From Glaciecola sp947496235 (GTDB taxonomy: Bacteria; Pseudomonadota; Gammaproteobacteria; Enterobacterales; Alteromonadaceae), in the NCBI RefSeq assembly GCF_050306235.1, contig NZ_JBLWFH010000004.1, positions 124,001 through 188,000 on the forward strand: 64,000 bases of DNA, in the 5' to 3' direction. Shown here in pieces: positions 46,081-54,187 of this stretch (its first letter is position 1; each line of letters opens with the position of its first letter). Under the pieces are notes generated by a model, which was not told where the DNA came from, ran no database searches, and saw nothing but the letters and a program-made list of their open reading frames with translations. Position numbers and translations under genes: made by a program.

Positions 46081-47187
46081 ATGGCGAGTTTTAACATCGC
46101 AGTCTTGCCGGGCGATGGTATTGGCCCTGAAGTGATGCAAGAAGCAAGAAAAGTATTGACTGCGATTGAAGAAAAATTTGGATATAGCTTTAACTGCACG
46201 CAATATCCTGTCGGCGGTTATGCCATTGATCATTGTGGCGAAGCTCTGCCACAAGAAACCTTAGCCGGTTGTGAAGCTTCTGACGCCATTTTATTTGGCT
46301 CAATTGGCGGTCCAAAATGGGATGCATTACCACTGGAAAAACGTCCTGAACGTGCAGCTTTATTGACGCTAAGAAGCCATTTTGATCTTTTTAGTAACCT
46401 GCGTCCGGCCAGAATTTATCAAGGACTCGCCCATTTATCCCCTTTGCGTTTAGATATCGCTGAAAACGATGTAGACGTGCTAGTTGTGCGTGAATTGACC
46501 TCTGGCATTTATTTTGGCCAACCAAAAGGCATTGAAGGCGAAGGCGAGCAACAATGCGCCTTTGACACCATGCGTTATACCAAAGCTGAAATACGTCGAA
46601 TTGCACATTCAGCATTCCAAGCTGCACAAAAGCGCAAACAAAAAGTAACCTCTGTCGACAAAGCCAATGTTTTGGTGACTAGCCGTATGTGGCGCGAAGT
46701 GGTAGAAGAAGTAGCTAAAGAATACCCTGAAGTTACCTTGGAACACATCTATATTGACAATGCGACCATGCAATTAGTCGTAAACCCAAATCAGTTTGAC
46801 GTATTACTATGCTCAAACTTGTTTGGCGATATTCTGTCCGATGAATGCGCCATGATTACAGGTTCAATGGGATTGCTTCCATCAGCAAGTATTAATGGCG
46901 ACGGTTTTGGCATGTACGAGCCCGCAGGCGGTTCTGCGCCTGATATCGCAGGAAAAGGCATTGCCAATCCTATTGCACAGATTCTTTCTACTTCGATGCT
47001 GTTAAGATTTAGCCTTGGATTAGAACAAGCTGCTGATGCCATTGATGCCGCAGTGGTAAAAACGCTTGAAGATGGTGTTTTGACCGGTGAACTGTTAACC
47101 GCAGATCAAAAACATTTGGCGAAATCGACGTCTGAAGTGGGCAACTACATCGTTAGCACCATTTTACAGCAAACCTCGGAGAAATAA
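46081..47187 (+). CDS. leuB: 3-isopropylmalate dehydrogenase
   Basis: Oxidatively decarboxylates 3-isopropylmalate with NAD. Family motifs are NIAVLPGDGIGPEVMQEA, AILFGSIGGPKWD, VRELTSGIYFGQPKG and the NAD site GSAPDIAGKGIANPIAQILS. It starts one base after the leuA stop. Confidence 0.98.
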   Translation: MASFNIAVLPGDGIGPEVMQEARKVLTAIEEKFGYSFNCTQYPVGGYAIDHCGEALPQETLAGCEASDAILFGSIGGPKWDALPLEKRPERAALLTLRSHFDLFSNLRPARIYQGLAHLSPLRLDIAENDVDVLVVRELTSGIYFGQPKGIEGEGEQQCAFDTMRYTKAEIRRIAHSAFQAAQKRKQKVTSVDKANVLVTSRMWREVVEEVAKEYPEVTLEHIYIDNATMQLVVNPNQFDVLLCSNLFGDILSDECAMITGSMGLLPSASINGDGFGMYEPAGGSAPDIAGKGIANPIAQILSTSMLLRFSLGLEQAADAIDAAVVKTLEDGVLTGELLTADQKHLAKSTSEVGNYIVSTILQQTSEK

Positions 47188-47191
47188 CGCA

Positions 47192-48595
47192 ATGGGTAAA
47201 ACATTGTATGAAAAAGTACTTGAACAACATGTCATTGATCAAGTGGGTGATGATTTACTTTTATACATTGATCGTCATTTAATTCACGAAGTCACTTCTC
47301 CCCAAGCTTTTGCTGGTTTAAATGAGAAAAATCGTAAAGTACGCCGCCCTGACCTTACGTTTGGGACTATGGATCACAGTATTTCTACTCGCTCTTTAGC
47401 CCTTGATGCTTGCGGTCCGCAAAACGAATTACAGTTAAGAACCCTAGTTGCCAACTGTGAGCAACATGGCATTGAGCTTTATCCGGTAGGTCATAAAAAC
47501 CAAGGTATAATTCACGTTATTGGGCCACAATTAGGGCTTATTCACCCTGGTATGACAGTGGTTTGTGGTGACTCTCATACTGCTACCCATGGTGCTTTTG
47601 GTGCCTTGGCTTTTGGTATAGGTACTTCACAAGTTGAACATGTACTAGCAACCCAGACCCTAAAACAGTCTAAAGCCAAGAGTATGCTGGTCAAAGTAGA
47701 TGGCACCCTTGGATTAGGTGTTACCGCTAAAGACATTATTTTAGCCATTATCGGTAAAATTGGTCACGCTGGCGCAACAGGATATGTCATTGAGTATGCA
47801 GGTGAAGCCATCCGTCAATTAAATATGGCGGAGCGCATGACAATCTGTAACATGAGCATAGAAGCAGGTGCCAAAGCCGGCTTAATAGCGCCCGATCAGA
47901 TCACTATTGATTATCTAAAGGGCAAGGAATTTGCGCCTGCCGATCAACATTGGGATGCCGCAATAGAATACTGGCAAACCCTGTCTTCAGATGATGATGC
48001 AACCTTTGATACCGTGGTCGAGCTACATGCCGATGACATTGCACCTCAAGTCACTTGGGGCACAAATCCAGGGCAAGTAGTCGCAATTAATCAACCTATT
48101 CCATCTCCTGAAAGTTTTAACGATAACATTAGTAAAACTTCTGCTGAAAAAGCGCTTAAATATATGGGCCTAACTGCAGGCGATAGGCTAGATCAAATCA
48201 GTGTTAGTCATGTATTTATAGGTTCATGCACCAATAGCCGAATTGAAGATTTACGCTCTGCAGCAAAAGTTGTTCAATCATCAAAAGTAAAGCCTACGGT
48301 TACCGCAATAGTGGTGCCTGGTTCAGTGGAAGTGAAAAAACAAGCTGAGCATGAAGGTTTAGACAAAATCTTCATAGAAGCTGGATTTGAATGGCGCTTA
48401 CCAGGCTGCTCTATGTGTCTTGGTATGAATGACGATTTGTTAGAGCCAGGAGATAGATGCGCTTCAACCAGTAACCGAAATTTTGAAGGCCGCCAAGGCC
48501 GTGGCGCTAGAACCCACTTGGTAAGTCCTGAAATGGCCGCCGCAGCTGCCATCACAGGTACATTTACCGACGTAAGAGCAATGGGAGCAAAATAA
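47192..48595 (+). CDS. leuC: 3-isopropylmalate dehydratase large subunit
   Basis: An aconitase-family [4Fe-4S] subunit of 467 residues. Cluster ligands are visible in FIGSCTNSRIEDLRSAA and PGCSMCLGMND, and substrate-binding segments in TVVCGDSHTATHGAFGALAFG and STSNRNFEGRQG. It works with LeuD to isomerise isopropylmalate. It starts four bases after leuB. Confidence 0.98.
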   Translation: MGKTLYEKVLEQHVIDQVGDDLLLYIDRHLIHEVTSPQAFAGLNEKNRKVRRPDLTFGTMDHSISTRSLALDACGPQNELQLRTLVANCEQHGIELYPVGHKNQGIIHVIGPQLGLIHPGMTVVCGDSHTATHGAFGALAFGIGTSQVEHVLATQTLKQSKAKSMLVKVDGTLGLGVTAKDIILAIIGKIGHAGATGYVIEYAGEAIRQLNMAERMTICNMSIEAGAKAGLIAPDQITIDYLKGKEFAPADQHWDAAIEYWQTLSSDDDATFDTVVELHADDIAPQVTWGTNPGQVVAINQPIPSPESFNDNISKTSAEKALKYMGLTAGDRLDQISVSHVFIGSCTNSRIEDLRSAAKVVQSSKVKPTVTAIVVPGSVEVKKQAEHEGLDKIFIEAGFEWRLPGCSMCLGMNDDLLEPGDRCASTSNRNFEGRQGRGARTHLVSPEMAAAAAITGTFTDVRAMGAK

Positions 48596-49194
48596 TGACA
48601 GGAATTTCAATTATCAAAGGTCAAGTAGCTCCTTTAGATCAAGCTAACGTGGACACCGATCAAATAATTCCAAAACAGTTTCTTACCGGCGTTACTCGCG
48701 CTGGTTATGGTAAACATCTGTTCCATGATTGGCGCTATCTCGATACCAACGAAAGCGTGCTTAATCCAGAGTTTTCGTTAAATAAACCCGAGTACAGCAA
48801 AGCTAACATCTTGCTTACGCGAGAAAACTTTGGCTGTGGCTCAAGCCGCGAGCATGCCCCTTGGGCGTTAGCTGATTATGGTTTTGCTGCGATTATCGCG
48901 ACTAGTTATGCCGATATTTTCTATGGCAACTGCATGAATAATCAATTGCTACCTATTACCTTGGAAAGTGCGCAGATTGACCAGTTGTTTGTCATTGTTT
49001 ATGAAAATCCAGAATGCGAATTTTTAATTGATTTACCGCAACAAACTGTTACGGCAAATGGAATAAGCTTCGCTTTCAAAATTAGCGAGCAGCATAAACA
49101 TAATTTACTTAAAGGGTTAGATGCCATAGGGCAGACACTTGAGTTAGACGAAAAAATATCGGCGTTTGAAAAACAACGTATGGCTTGGTTGTAA
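48595..49194 (+). CDS. leuD: 3-isopropylmalate dehydratase small subunit
   Basis: A 199-residue swivel-domain subunit that pairs with LeuC. Diagnostic segments are NVDTDQIIPKQFL and ENFGCGSSREHAPWAL. The ATG overlaps the leuC stop (TAATG). It is the last gene of the leu operon; no clear terminator was seen after it. Confidence 0.98.
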   Translation: MTGISIIKGQVAPLDQANVDTDQIIPKQFLTGVTRAGYGKHLFHDWRYLDTNESVLNPEFSLNKPEYSKANILLTRENFGCGSSREHAPWALADYGFAAIIATSYADIFYGNCMNNQLLPITLESAQIDQLFVIVYENPECEFLIDLPQQTVTANGISFAFKISEQHKHNLLKGLDAIGQTLELDEKISAFEKQRMAWL

Positions 49195-49330
49195 TAGCTA
49201 ACATCAAAGGTCAATGGAAAATGAACTTTAGTCTATCTATTAGATTCAGGTAATAGTAGTATCTGCCGATAATATTCGTACGAAAATAAATTTGTGTTTA
49301 GCGGCATTCTTACCTTTTAAAATAGAATTG

Positions 49331-50530
49331 ATGAAAAAAGTAGTTCCCATTGACCAACTTTGCATCGGCATGTTTCTCGTTCGCGTAACAGATGCATCCT
49401 CTAACATTCAGGTTAAAAGCCAAGGCGTAATAAGATCTGAAGGCACTATTGACACCCTTAAAAATCGGGGTGTGTTGGCTATTGAAGTCGACTTAGATAA
49501 GAGCGAAGTGGTACTAGAAGACGATGAAGTTCAGGTTGAGTCTGAACAGTCTAGTGGCCAAGTTACGAAAAAAACCGCAAAAAAAACAGTAAGTTTCGAA
49601 ACCCAACAAAAAGATCTAGCCGCAGCTGATCGTTTATATTCAGAAGCTTGCGCTGTGCAAAGCCGGTTTGTTAAACAATTGCGCAATGGCAGTGCGCCTG
49701 ATTTTCAAGATCTGAATAATCTCAGTCAACAAATAATAGATTCGGTGTTTGACAATAAAGACGCCCTATCCTGTTTAGTAATGCTCAAAGAAAGTAACGA
49801 ATATTTAGTACAACACAGTTTGAATTGTTCGATTCTGCTTAGCATTTTTGCAAGACACAAAGAGTTATCTCCATCTGAAGTAGAAGACCTTACCCTCGGT
49901 GGTTTGTTGATGGACGTTGGCATGGCATTGCTTCCTCCAGAACTGGTGGGCTACAACGCTGATTATTCGGGTTCTGATTTGTCGGTTATGCAATCTCATG
50001 TGGATATAGGGTTAGAAGTGGTAGAGCGTTTTTCTGATCTTCCGCCTATGATTAATGAAATCATCCAAAACCATCATGAACGTATTGATGGCTCTGGTTT
50101 TCCTAAGGGCATTTTTGAACCTAGTCTATATGCCCAAATGGCAGGGATTGTAGATACCTATGATGCTATGCTTACCCAAAGTCAGTATAGAATGGCAGGA
50201 AATACCCAAGAAACTCTGAACCAAATGAAAAAGAGCGGCGTTTTCGACAATACACTCATCGATGAATTCATCGCTGCTATTGGGTTATATCCTGTGGGCA
50301 CTCTAGTATTGCTAAAAAGTGATAAATTAGCGTTGGTGACCCAAGCCAACGAAGATGATCATTGCAAACCAAAAGTTATGGTGTTTTATCATGTGAAAAA
50401 TAAACACCACATTCCAATAAAAATCGTCGATTTAAAACGTAATACAGACAAAATAAAAGTCGCGGTAAGACCAGAAGAATTCGACATCAATTTACCTAAA
50501 TTCTTCAGAACAGCTGTATTGCCCTTCTAA
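49331..50530 (+). CDS. DUF3391/HD-GYP domain protein with degenerate metal site
   Basis: An N-terminal DUF3391-like domain (KVVPIDQLCIGMFLVRVTD ... GVLAIEVDLDKS, residues 1-65) and a polar linker precede an HD-GYP-type domain (about 140-340). The usual HDxGK motif is replaced by Met-Asp-Val-Gly-Met (Met194, Asp195, Met198), although HVDIGLEVVERF and HHERIDGSGFPKG remain. The family hydrolyses c-di-GMP, but loss of the His and Lys makes catalysis doubtful, so it may bind c-di-GMP or serve as a scaffold. I chose the ATG at 49331, which starts directly with the domain; its ribosome binding site is weak. The same N-terminal domain recurs in the nearby GspB-like protein. Confidence 0.85.
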   Translation: MKKVVPIDQLCIGMFLVRVTDASSNIQVKSQGVIRSEGTIDTLKNRGVLAIEVDLDKSEVVLEDDEVQVESEQSSGQVTKKTAKKTVSFETQQKDLAAADRLYSEACAVQSRFVKQLRNGSAPDFQDLNNLSQQIIDSVFDNKDALSCLVMLKESNEYLVQHSLNCSILLSIFARHKELSPSEVEDLTLGGLLMDVGMALLPPELVGYNADYSGSDLSVMQSHVDIGLEVVERFSDLPPMINEIIQNHHERIDGSGFPKGIFEPSLYAQMAGIVDTYDAMLTQSQYRMAGNTQETLNQMKKSGVFDNTLIDEFIAAIGLYPVGTLVLLKSDKLALVTQANEDDHCKPKVMVFYHVKNKHHIPIKIVDLKRNTDKIKVAVRPEEFDINLPKFFRTAVLPF

Positions 50531-50533
50531 CCA

Positions 50534-51208
50534 TCAAGCAAAAATATTTGCTTTCACAATGTAATCAATCAGCACCCGTATTCGTTGCGGTAAATTCTTT
50601 CTTGAAGGGTATACCAAGGAAAATGCTGTACGTTCCCCATGCCAATCAGGTAATACCGGCACCAATTGCCCCGCTGAAACTTGCTCTCTCATCGTGGCTG
50701 GAAGCATTAATGCTACTCCCATCCCTGATGCCGCCATTTTTTGCACCATGAAAGGTGAATTACATCGCTGAAATACTCTGGAATATACAATCTTAGTGCT
50801 GTTTTGCTTGTGCAAACGTACTGCATTGTTCCAATTTGGTAAGTCTAAAACAACCCAATACAAAGTGTTTAGATCGTCTATTGTTTTTGGATAACCAAAG
50901 GTTTCTAAAAATTCAGGATGCGCATAAAGTACGAAATCTTCTTCGTACAATAGCCTTGCAATTAACGAGGTATCTTTAGGGATGCCAATCTGAATGGCTA
51001 AATCAACTTCTTCGGAGATTAGATCGACTCTGTCATCATCTAATACAAAATCAATGTGGACTTGAGGATACTGTTTTACGAACTCCTGAATAGCAGGCAA
51101 AACAAAATGATGTCCAATATCATGATTCATGGTGATGGCGACTCGCCCAGAGGGCGTTATTGAATCAGGTGTCCTTGTTGGCGCTGCGGGATATGGACGG
51201 TTAGACAC
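50534..51208 (-). pseudogene. LysR-family regulator remnant lacking the DNA-binding domain
   Basis: About 205 residues match a LysR substrate-binding domain from its usual first strand (TPSGRVAITMNHDIGHHFVLPAI) to the end. The whole N-terminal helix-turn-helix (roughly 85-90 residues) is missing. The first 17 residues of the open frame (MSNRPYPAAPTRTPDSI) are read from the opposite strand of a quinone-oxidoreductase remnant. This indicates a deletion that fused two originally divergent genes. If translated, it cannot bind DNA. Confidence 0.85.
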
Positions 51209-51559
51209 TGCTACACGAAATGATTATGCGGAAGCCGCCGCCAAGGTGTTAATAGACGTCGAGCAACATCTAGGTAAGGTTTATGAACTGGCCGGAGACG
51301 CATCCTTTACTCTACAGGGTTTCGCAGATGCCATCTCAGCGGTGACTGGCAAAAACATCGCATTGGAGTCTAAGGATCAAGAAGCTTATAAAGCCTTTTT
51401 AACAATGTCGCAGGGATACCTGAAGGCTTTGCTCATGTATTAGCAGATTCAGAGCATTTTGCACAATCTGGCGATCTGTCTGGACCCAGTGCTACGCTAC
51501 ACTCCTTGATTGGCCGAGCCACACCATCTATTGTTGAAGTGATAAAACAATCCATTTAA
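51162..51559 (+). pseudogene. NAD(P)H:quinone oxidoreductase (QorB/NmrA-like) remnant, frameshifted
   Basis: The frame from about 51165 reads GVLVGAAGYGRLDTATRNDYAEAAAKVL ... KVYELAGDASFTLQGFADAISAVTGK in overlapping pieces, which is the C-terminal half of the YtfG/QorB family. Near 51413-51415 the frame shifts; the next frame continues IPEGFAHVLADSEHF and ATLHSLIGRATPSIVEV to a stop. One missing base in a G-run (GGG in place of an expected GGGG) explains it. The N-terminal Rossmann half is gone, removed by the same deletion that truncated the lysR remnant. Confidence 0.85.
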
Positions 51560-51612
51560 ATTGGCGTCTTGGCTTTTTTGAAGCAAAGCAAGGTTTCCCA
51601 GAAAATTACTAC

Positions 51613-51650
51613 TCGCAAGCACACTCTTTGTTATATACTGGTGCTTGCGA
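51613..51650 (+). promoter_or_regulatory. Perfect 10-base inverted repeat enclosing a -10-like box
   Basis: TCGCAAGCAC and GTGCTTGCGA are separated by 18 bases that contain TATACT (51634-51639). It lies 46 bases before the small membrane protein gene. It could be an operator over that gene's promoter or an mRNA hairpin. There is no T-run, so it is not a terminator. Confidence 0.45.
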
Positions 51651-51695
51651 TACAAAAGCAGTAGATTTTAATCAATAAAAACATAAGGAAGCGCT

Positions 51696-51929
51696 ATGGC
51701 TGGTCAAGGTTCTGGCGGCAACGTTCTCGCCGCAATTTGTAGTTTTTTTATCCCAGGTTTAGGACAATTAGTGCAAGGTAGAATTATTCCTGCAATATTG
51801 TTTTTTATTATCATTTCAGCCTTATATGGATTATCACCTTTTACTCTTTTCATCTCGACGGTATTAGGTTTTCTTATCCACATTTGGTGCATAATCAATG
51901 CAGCAAAATATAATCCAGGTGTTCTTTAA
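51696..51929 (+). CDS. Small TM2-like membrane protein
   Basis: 77 residues with two or three hydrophobic helices (VLAAICSFFIPGLGQLVQG, IIPAILFFIIISALYGL, FTLFISTVLGFLIHIWCIINAA). The PGLGQLVQGR turn resembles the PGLGQ-type turn of TM2-domain and related small proteins. AAGGAAG lies five bases before the ATG. No function is known. It sits alone between the deletion scar and the converging gspB. Confidence 0.75.
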   Translation: MAGQGSGGNVLAAICSFFIPGLGQLVQGRIIPAILFFIIISALYGLSPFTLFISTVLGFLIHIWCIINAAKYNPGVL

Positions 51930-51950
51930 ATTATTAGAGCCTGTTTATTT

Positions 51951-53129
51951 TTATTGCCAATCACTTAGTGCATTCATGGTAAAACGTTCGCCGCTGTAAG
52001 ATAACACTACTATATCAGCGGTGATTTCCACAATCTGTACTTGATTAGCAATATAATCCCCTTCTTCAAGACGCTTTCCATTTACTCTTACCCATCTATC
52101 TTGGGGATTCGACGCATACATATGCGCACTAAAACTCATGCTAGGTAAACCATTTTGTAAACTCGGGCTGATTTGGTCGATGCGAGGTAGCACTTGAGTA
52201 TTGCTGGTTGTCTCAGTGCCAGCTTGGTCTTGAGCTTCAGGCAAAGGTTGCTGATCTAGCTCAGCAACCGCTTGATTAATCCGTCGTAATAACTCAGGAT
52301 TCAAACCTCCGCTGCTTGATTCATTGCTATCTGCATCGTTGTGTGAGGCTGTGCTTTGACTAGTTGAGGTCTCGATATTGTCGCTTTGATAGCCCAAAAC
52401 ACGCTCACCGTCAGCCAAGGCCACACCATTGATAAAACTAACCTGTTCAGGCTGTTTGGCCGTTTGATTCTCTGTACTGGCGTTTAGTTCTGGCGTATTT
52501 TGCAGTGCCGCTTGTTGTACGCTTTGAGTCGATTCAGAAACATCATTCGAAGTTTGGGCAACAACTTCAGATTCTTTAAGTGGTTGCTGCTGAGCAGTTA
52601 ACCCTTGGTCACTAGTTGAATCTGATGTTTGAAGCTTATCCTCAGTAGTGTTTACAATCACACTCTCATTACCGGACGATTGCCACAATTTCGGAGTTTG
52701 CATTACCGCAAAACCTAAGGTAAATCCAAGTACCACAAAAGCCGCCAAACTGGCGACAGGTTTTGCGTACAATTGCCAATGGGATGGCATTTCATCCGTG
52801 GCTGGCATAAATAGGGAATTATGAAACTGCTGAGATAACTGGCGATCCACCTGCTCAACAGCCTTATTTTGATGTAATAATTTTTTAGTTAGCGACTCTT
52901 TTTGTTTATCCGGTAATTGCTCGACTTGCTCGTCATCATCAAGACCTATGGTAAGACTTTGCTCCATATCCACTTCGACCAAGGTAACTCCCATTTCGGT
53001 TAATCCTTTGATCATCTCTTGAGATTTCACCATGCCGACTCGGCGAATCTTAAGTGGCCCGTGTTGTTCTAGCACTTGGGTTACCATCATGCCTGGTGCT
53101 AGCTTATCAACACTCACTTGCTTAAGCAT
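51951..53129 (-). CDS. GspB-like secretion protein fused to an N-terminal DUF3391-like domain
   Basis: Residues 1-65 (KQVSVDKLAPGMMVTQVLEQ ... GVTLVEVDMEQS) align by eye with the DUF3391 domain of the HD-GYP protein 1.4 kb away. A membrane helix follows (ASLAAFVVLGFTLGFAVM, about 128-146), then a low-complexity Ser/Gln/Glu-rich linker. The C-terminus is a PulB/GspB-type domain (MSFSAHMYASNPQDRWVRVNGKRLEEGDYI ... LSYSGERF, in pieces). GspB proteins help place the type II secretin. Its start overlaps the end of the ATPase gene, a GspA-GspB-like pair. The extra N-terminal domain is unusual. Confidence 0.8.
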   Translation of the reverse strand: MLKQVSVDKLAPGMMVTQVLEQHGPLKIRRVGMVKSQEMIKGLTEMGVTLVEVDMEQSLTIGLDDDEQVEQLPDKQKESLTKKLLHQNKAVEQVDRQLSQQFHNSLFMPATDEMPSHWQLYAKPVASLAAFVVLGFTLGFAVMQTPKLWQSSGNESVIVNTTEDKLQTSDSTSDQGLTAQQQPLKESEVVAQTSNDVSESTQSVQQAALQNTPELNASTENQTAKQPEQVSFINGVALADGERVLGYQSDNIETSTSQSTASHNDADSNESSSGGLNPELLRRINQAVAELDQQPLPEAQDQAGTETTSNTQVLPRIDQISPSLQNGLPSMSFSAHMYASNPQDRWVRVNGKRLEEGDYIANQVQIVEITADIVVLSYSGERFTMNALSDWQ

Positions 53130-54033
53130 ACAAAGCTCCTGCCACTAAACCAGCAAATACTGCCGCTACAAAAGCACCGATATAACGCTTGCGCCATCTT
53201 GCTTGATGCCGTTGAGTCACTATATCTTCACCTAGCACCTGACAACTAGCAGACACCATGATGCGGTTGTCCACAAAAGGGCGTTGTAGTGAATAGGCCA
53301 AACTGAGTCCTCTATCACAAAGTAAGTTTATCACCCGAGGAATACCACCACTAATGGCATATAGGTGAGCTAAAGCCGCGTTATTAAAAAGCCGTTGTTT
53401 TCCGTTTGCCACCGAAACCCTGTGACTCACGTACTGCCCGACTTCTTCTTTAGTTAGAGGTAACAAATGGTACCGAGCTGTAATTCGCTGCGCTAACTGT
53501 CGCAATTCATTGCGTCTTAACAATTGTTGTAATTCGGGCTGTCCTATTAACACCACTTTAAGTAGTTTTTCGCGATTAGTTTCTAGATTCGTTAAAAGCC
53601 TAAGCTGCTCCAGCACTTCAGGTAATAAATGCTGAGCTTCATCAATAATAAGAACAGTATTAATGCCTTTTTCGTGGTTATCCGCCAACTTTTGTAAAAT
53701 CTTGTCAGTGTACACTTTTAACGAAGCTGCATTTTCATCATATTGTATATGTAATTCATCACAAACAGTTGCCAACAACTCAAGTGCAGACAAGGTAGGG
53801 TTTAATATGACTGCAGTTTGAGTATCGTCAGACAGCTCTTGCATGAGCTTTCTTGATACAGTGGTTTTCCCCGTACCTACTTCGCCGGTTAACATCACAA
53901 AACCACCGGATTCTTGTAATCCATAGGTCAAATGAGCTAGCGCCTGCTGATGTCGATTACTCATAAACAAATAGTCGGGGTTAGGCGCGATGGAAAATGG
54001 ATTGTCAGTCAATCCATAATAATTCAAGTACAC
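53122..54033 (-). CDS. GspA/ExeA-like AAA ATPase
   Basis: YYGLTDNPFSIAPNPDYLFMS is the ExeA family start. Walker A is GEVGTGKTT and Walker B is VLIIDEAQHLLPEVLEQLRLL. A membrane helix (YIGAFVAAVFAGLVAGALYA) ends the protein. I prefer the GTG at 54033, with AGAAGAA upstream and a family-like N-terminus, over an ATG 72 bases earlier. At about 303 residues it lacks the periplasmic peptidoglycan-binding region of ExeA, so it could also be compared with MshM. With the adjacent GspB-like protein it probably helps secretin or pilus assembly. Confidence 0.82.
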   Translation of the reverse strand: MYLNYYGLTDNPFSIAPNPDYLFMSNRHQQALAHLTYGLQESGGFVMLTGEVGTGKTTVSRKLMQELSDDTQTAVILNPTLSALELLATVCDELHIQYDENAASLKVYTDKILQKLADNHEKGINTVLIIDEAQHLLPEVLEQLRLLTNLETNREKLLKVVLIGQPELQQLLRRNELRQLAQRITARYHLLPLTKEEVGQYVSHRVSVANGKQRLFNNAALAHLYAISGGIPRVINLLCDRGLSLAYSLQRPFVDNRIMVSASCQVLGEDIVTQRHQARWRKRYIGAFVAAVFAGLVAGALYA

Positions 54034-54187
54034 TATTGTTCTTCTATCTCTTGCAACTTGGGTAAAAGGTAACATGAATGCAAGTTCAGTCAATATCCCA
54101 AGCACTATTTCCCTGCTTCAAATCTAAGTACTGCAATTCAAACCTATTTTGATACAATTGAGACATCTAAATTTGGTTAAGATTCAA

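Noticed and set aside
51129..51443. A free-standing 104-residue protein in the qorB remnant
   Set aside because: Its first codons are antisense to the lysR remnant and its end is frameshifted relative to the family, so it is a pseudogene fragment rather than a gene.
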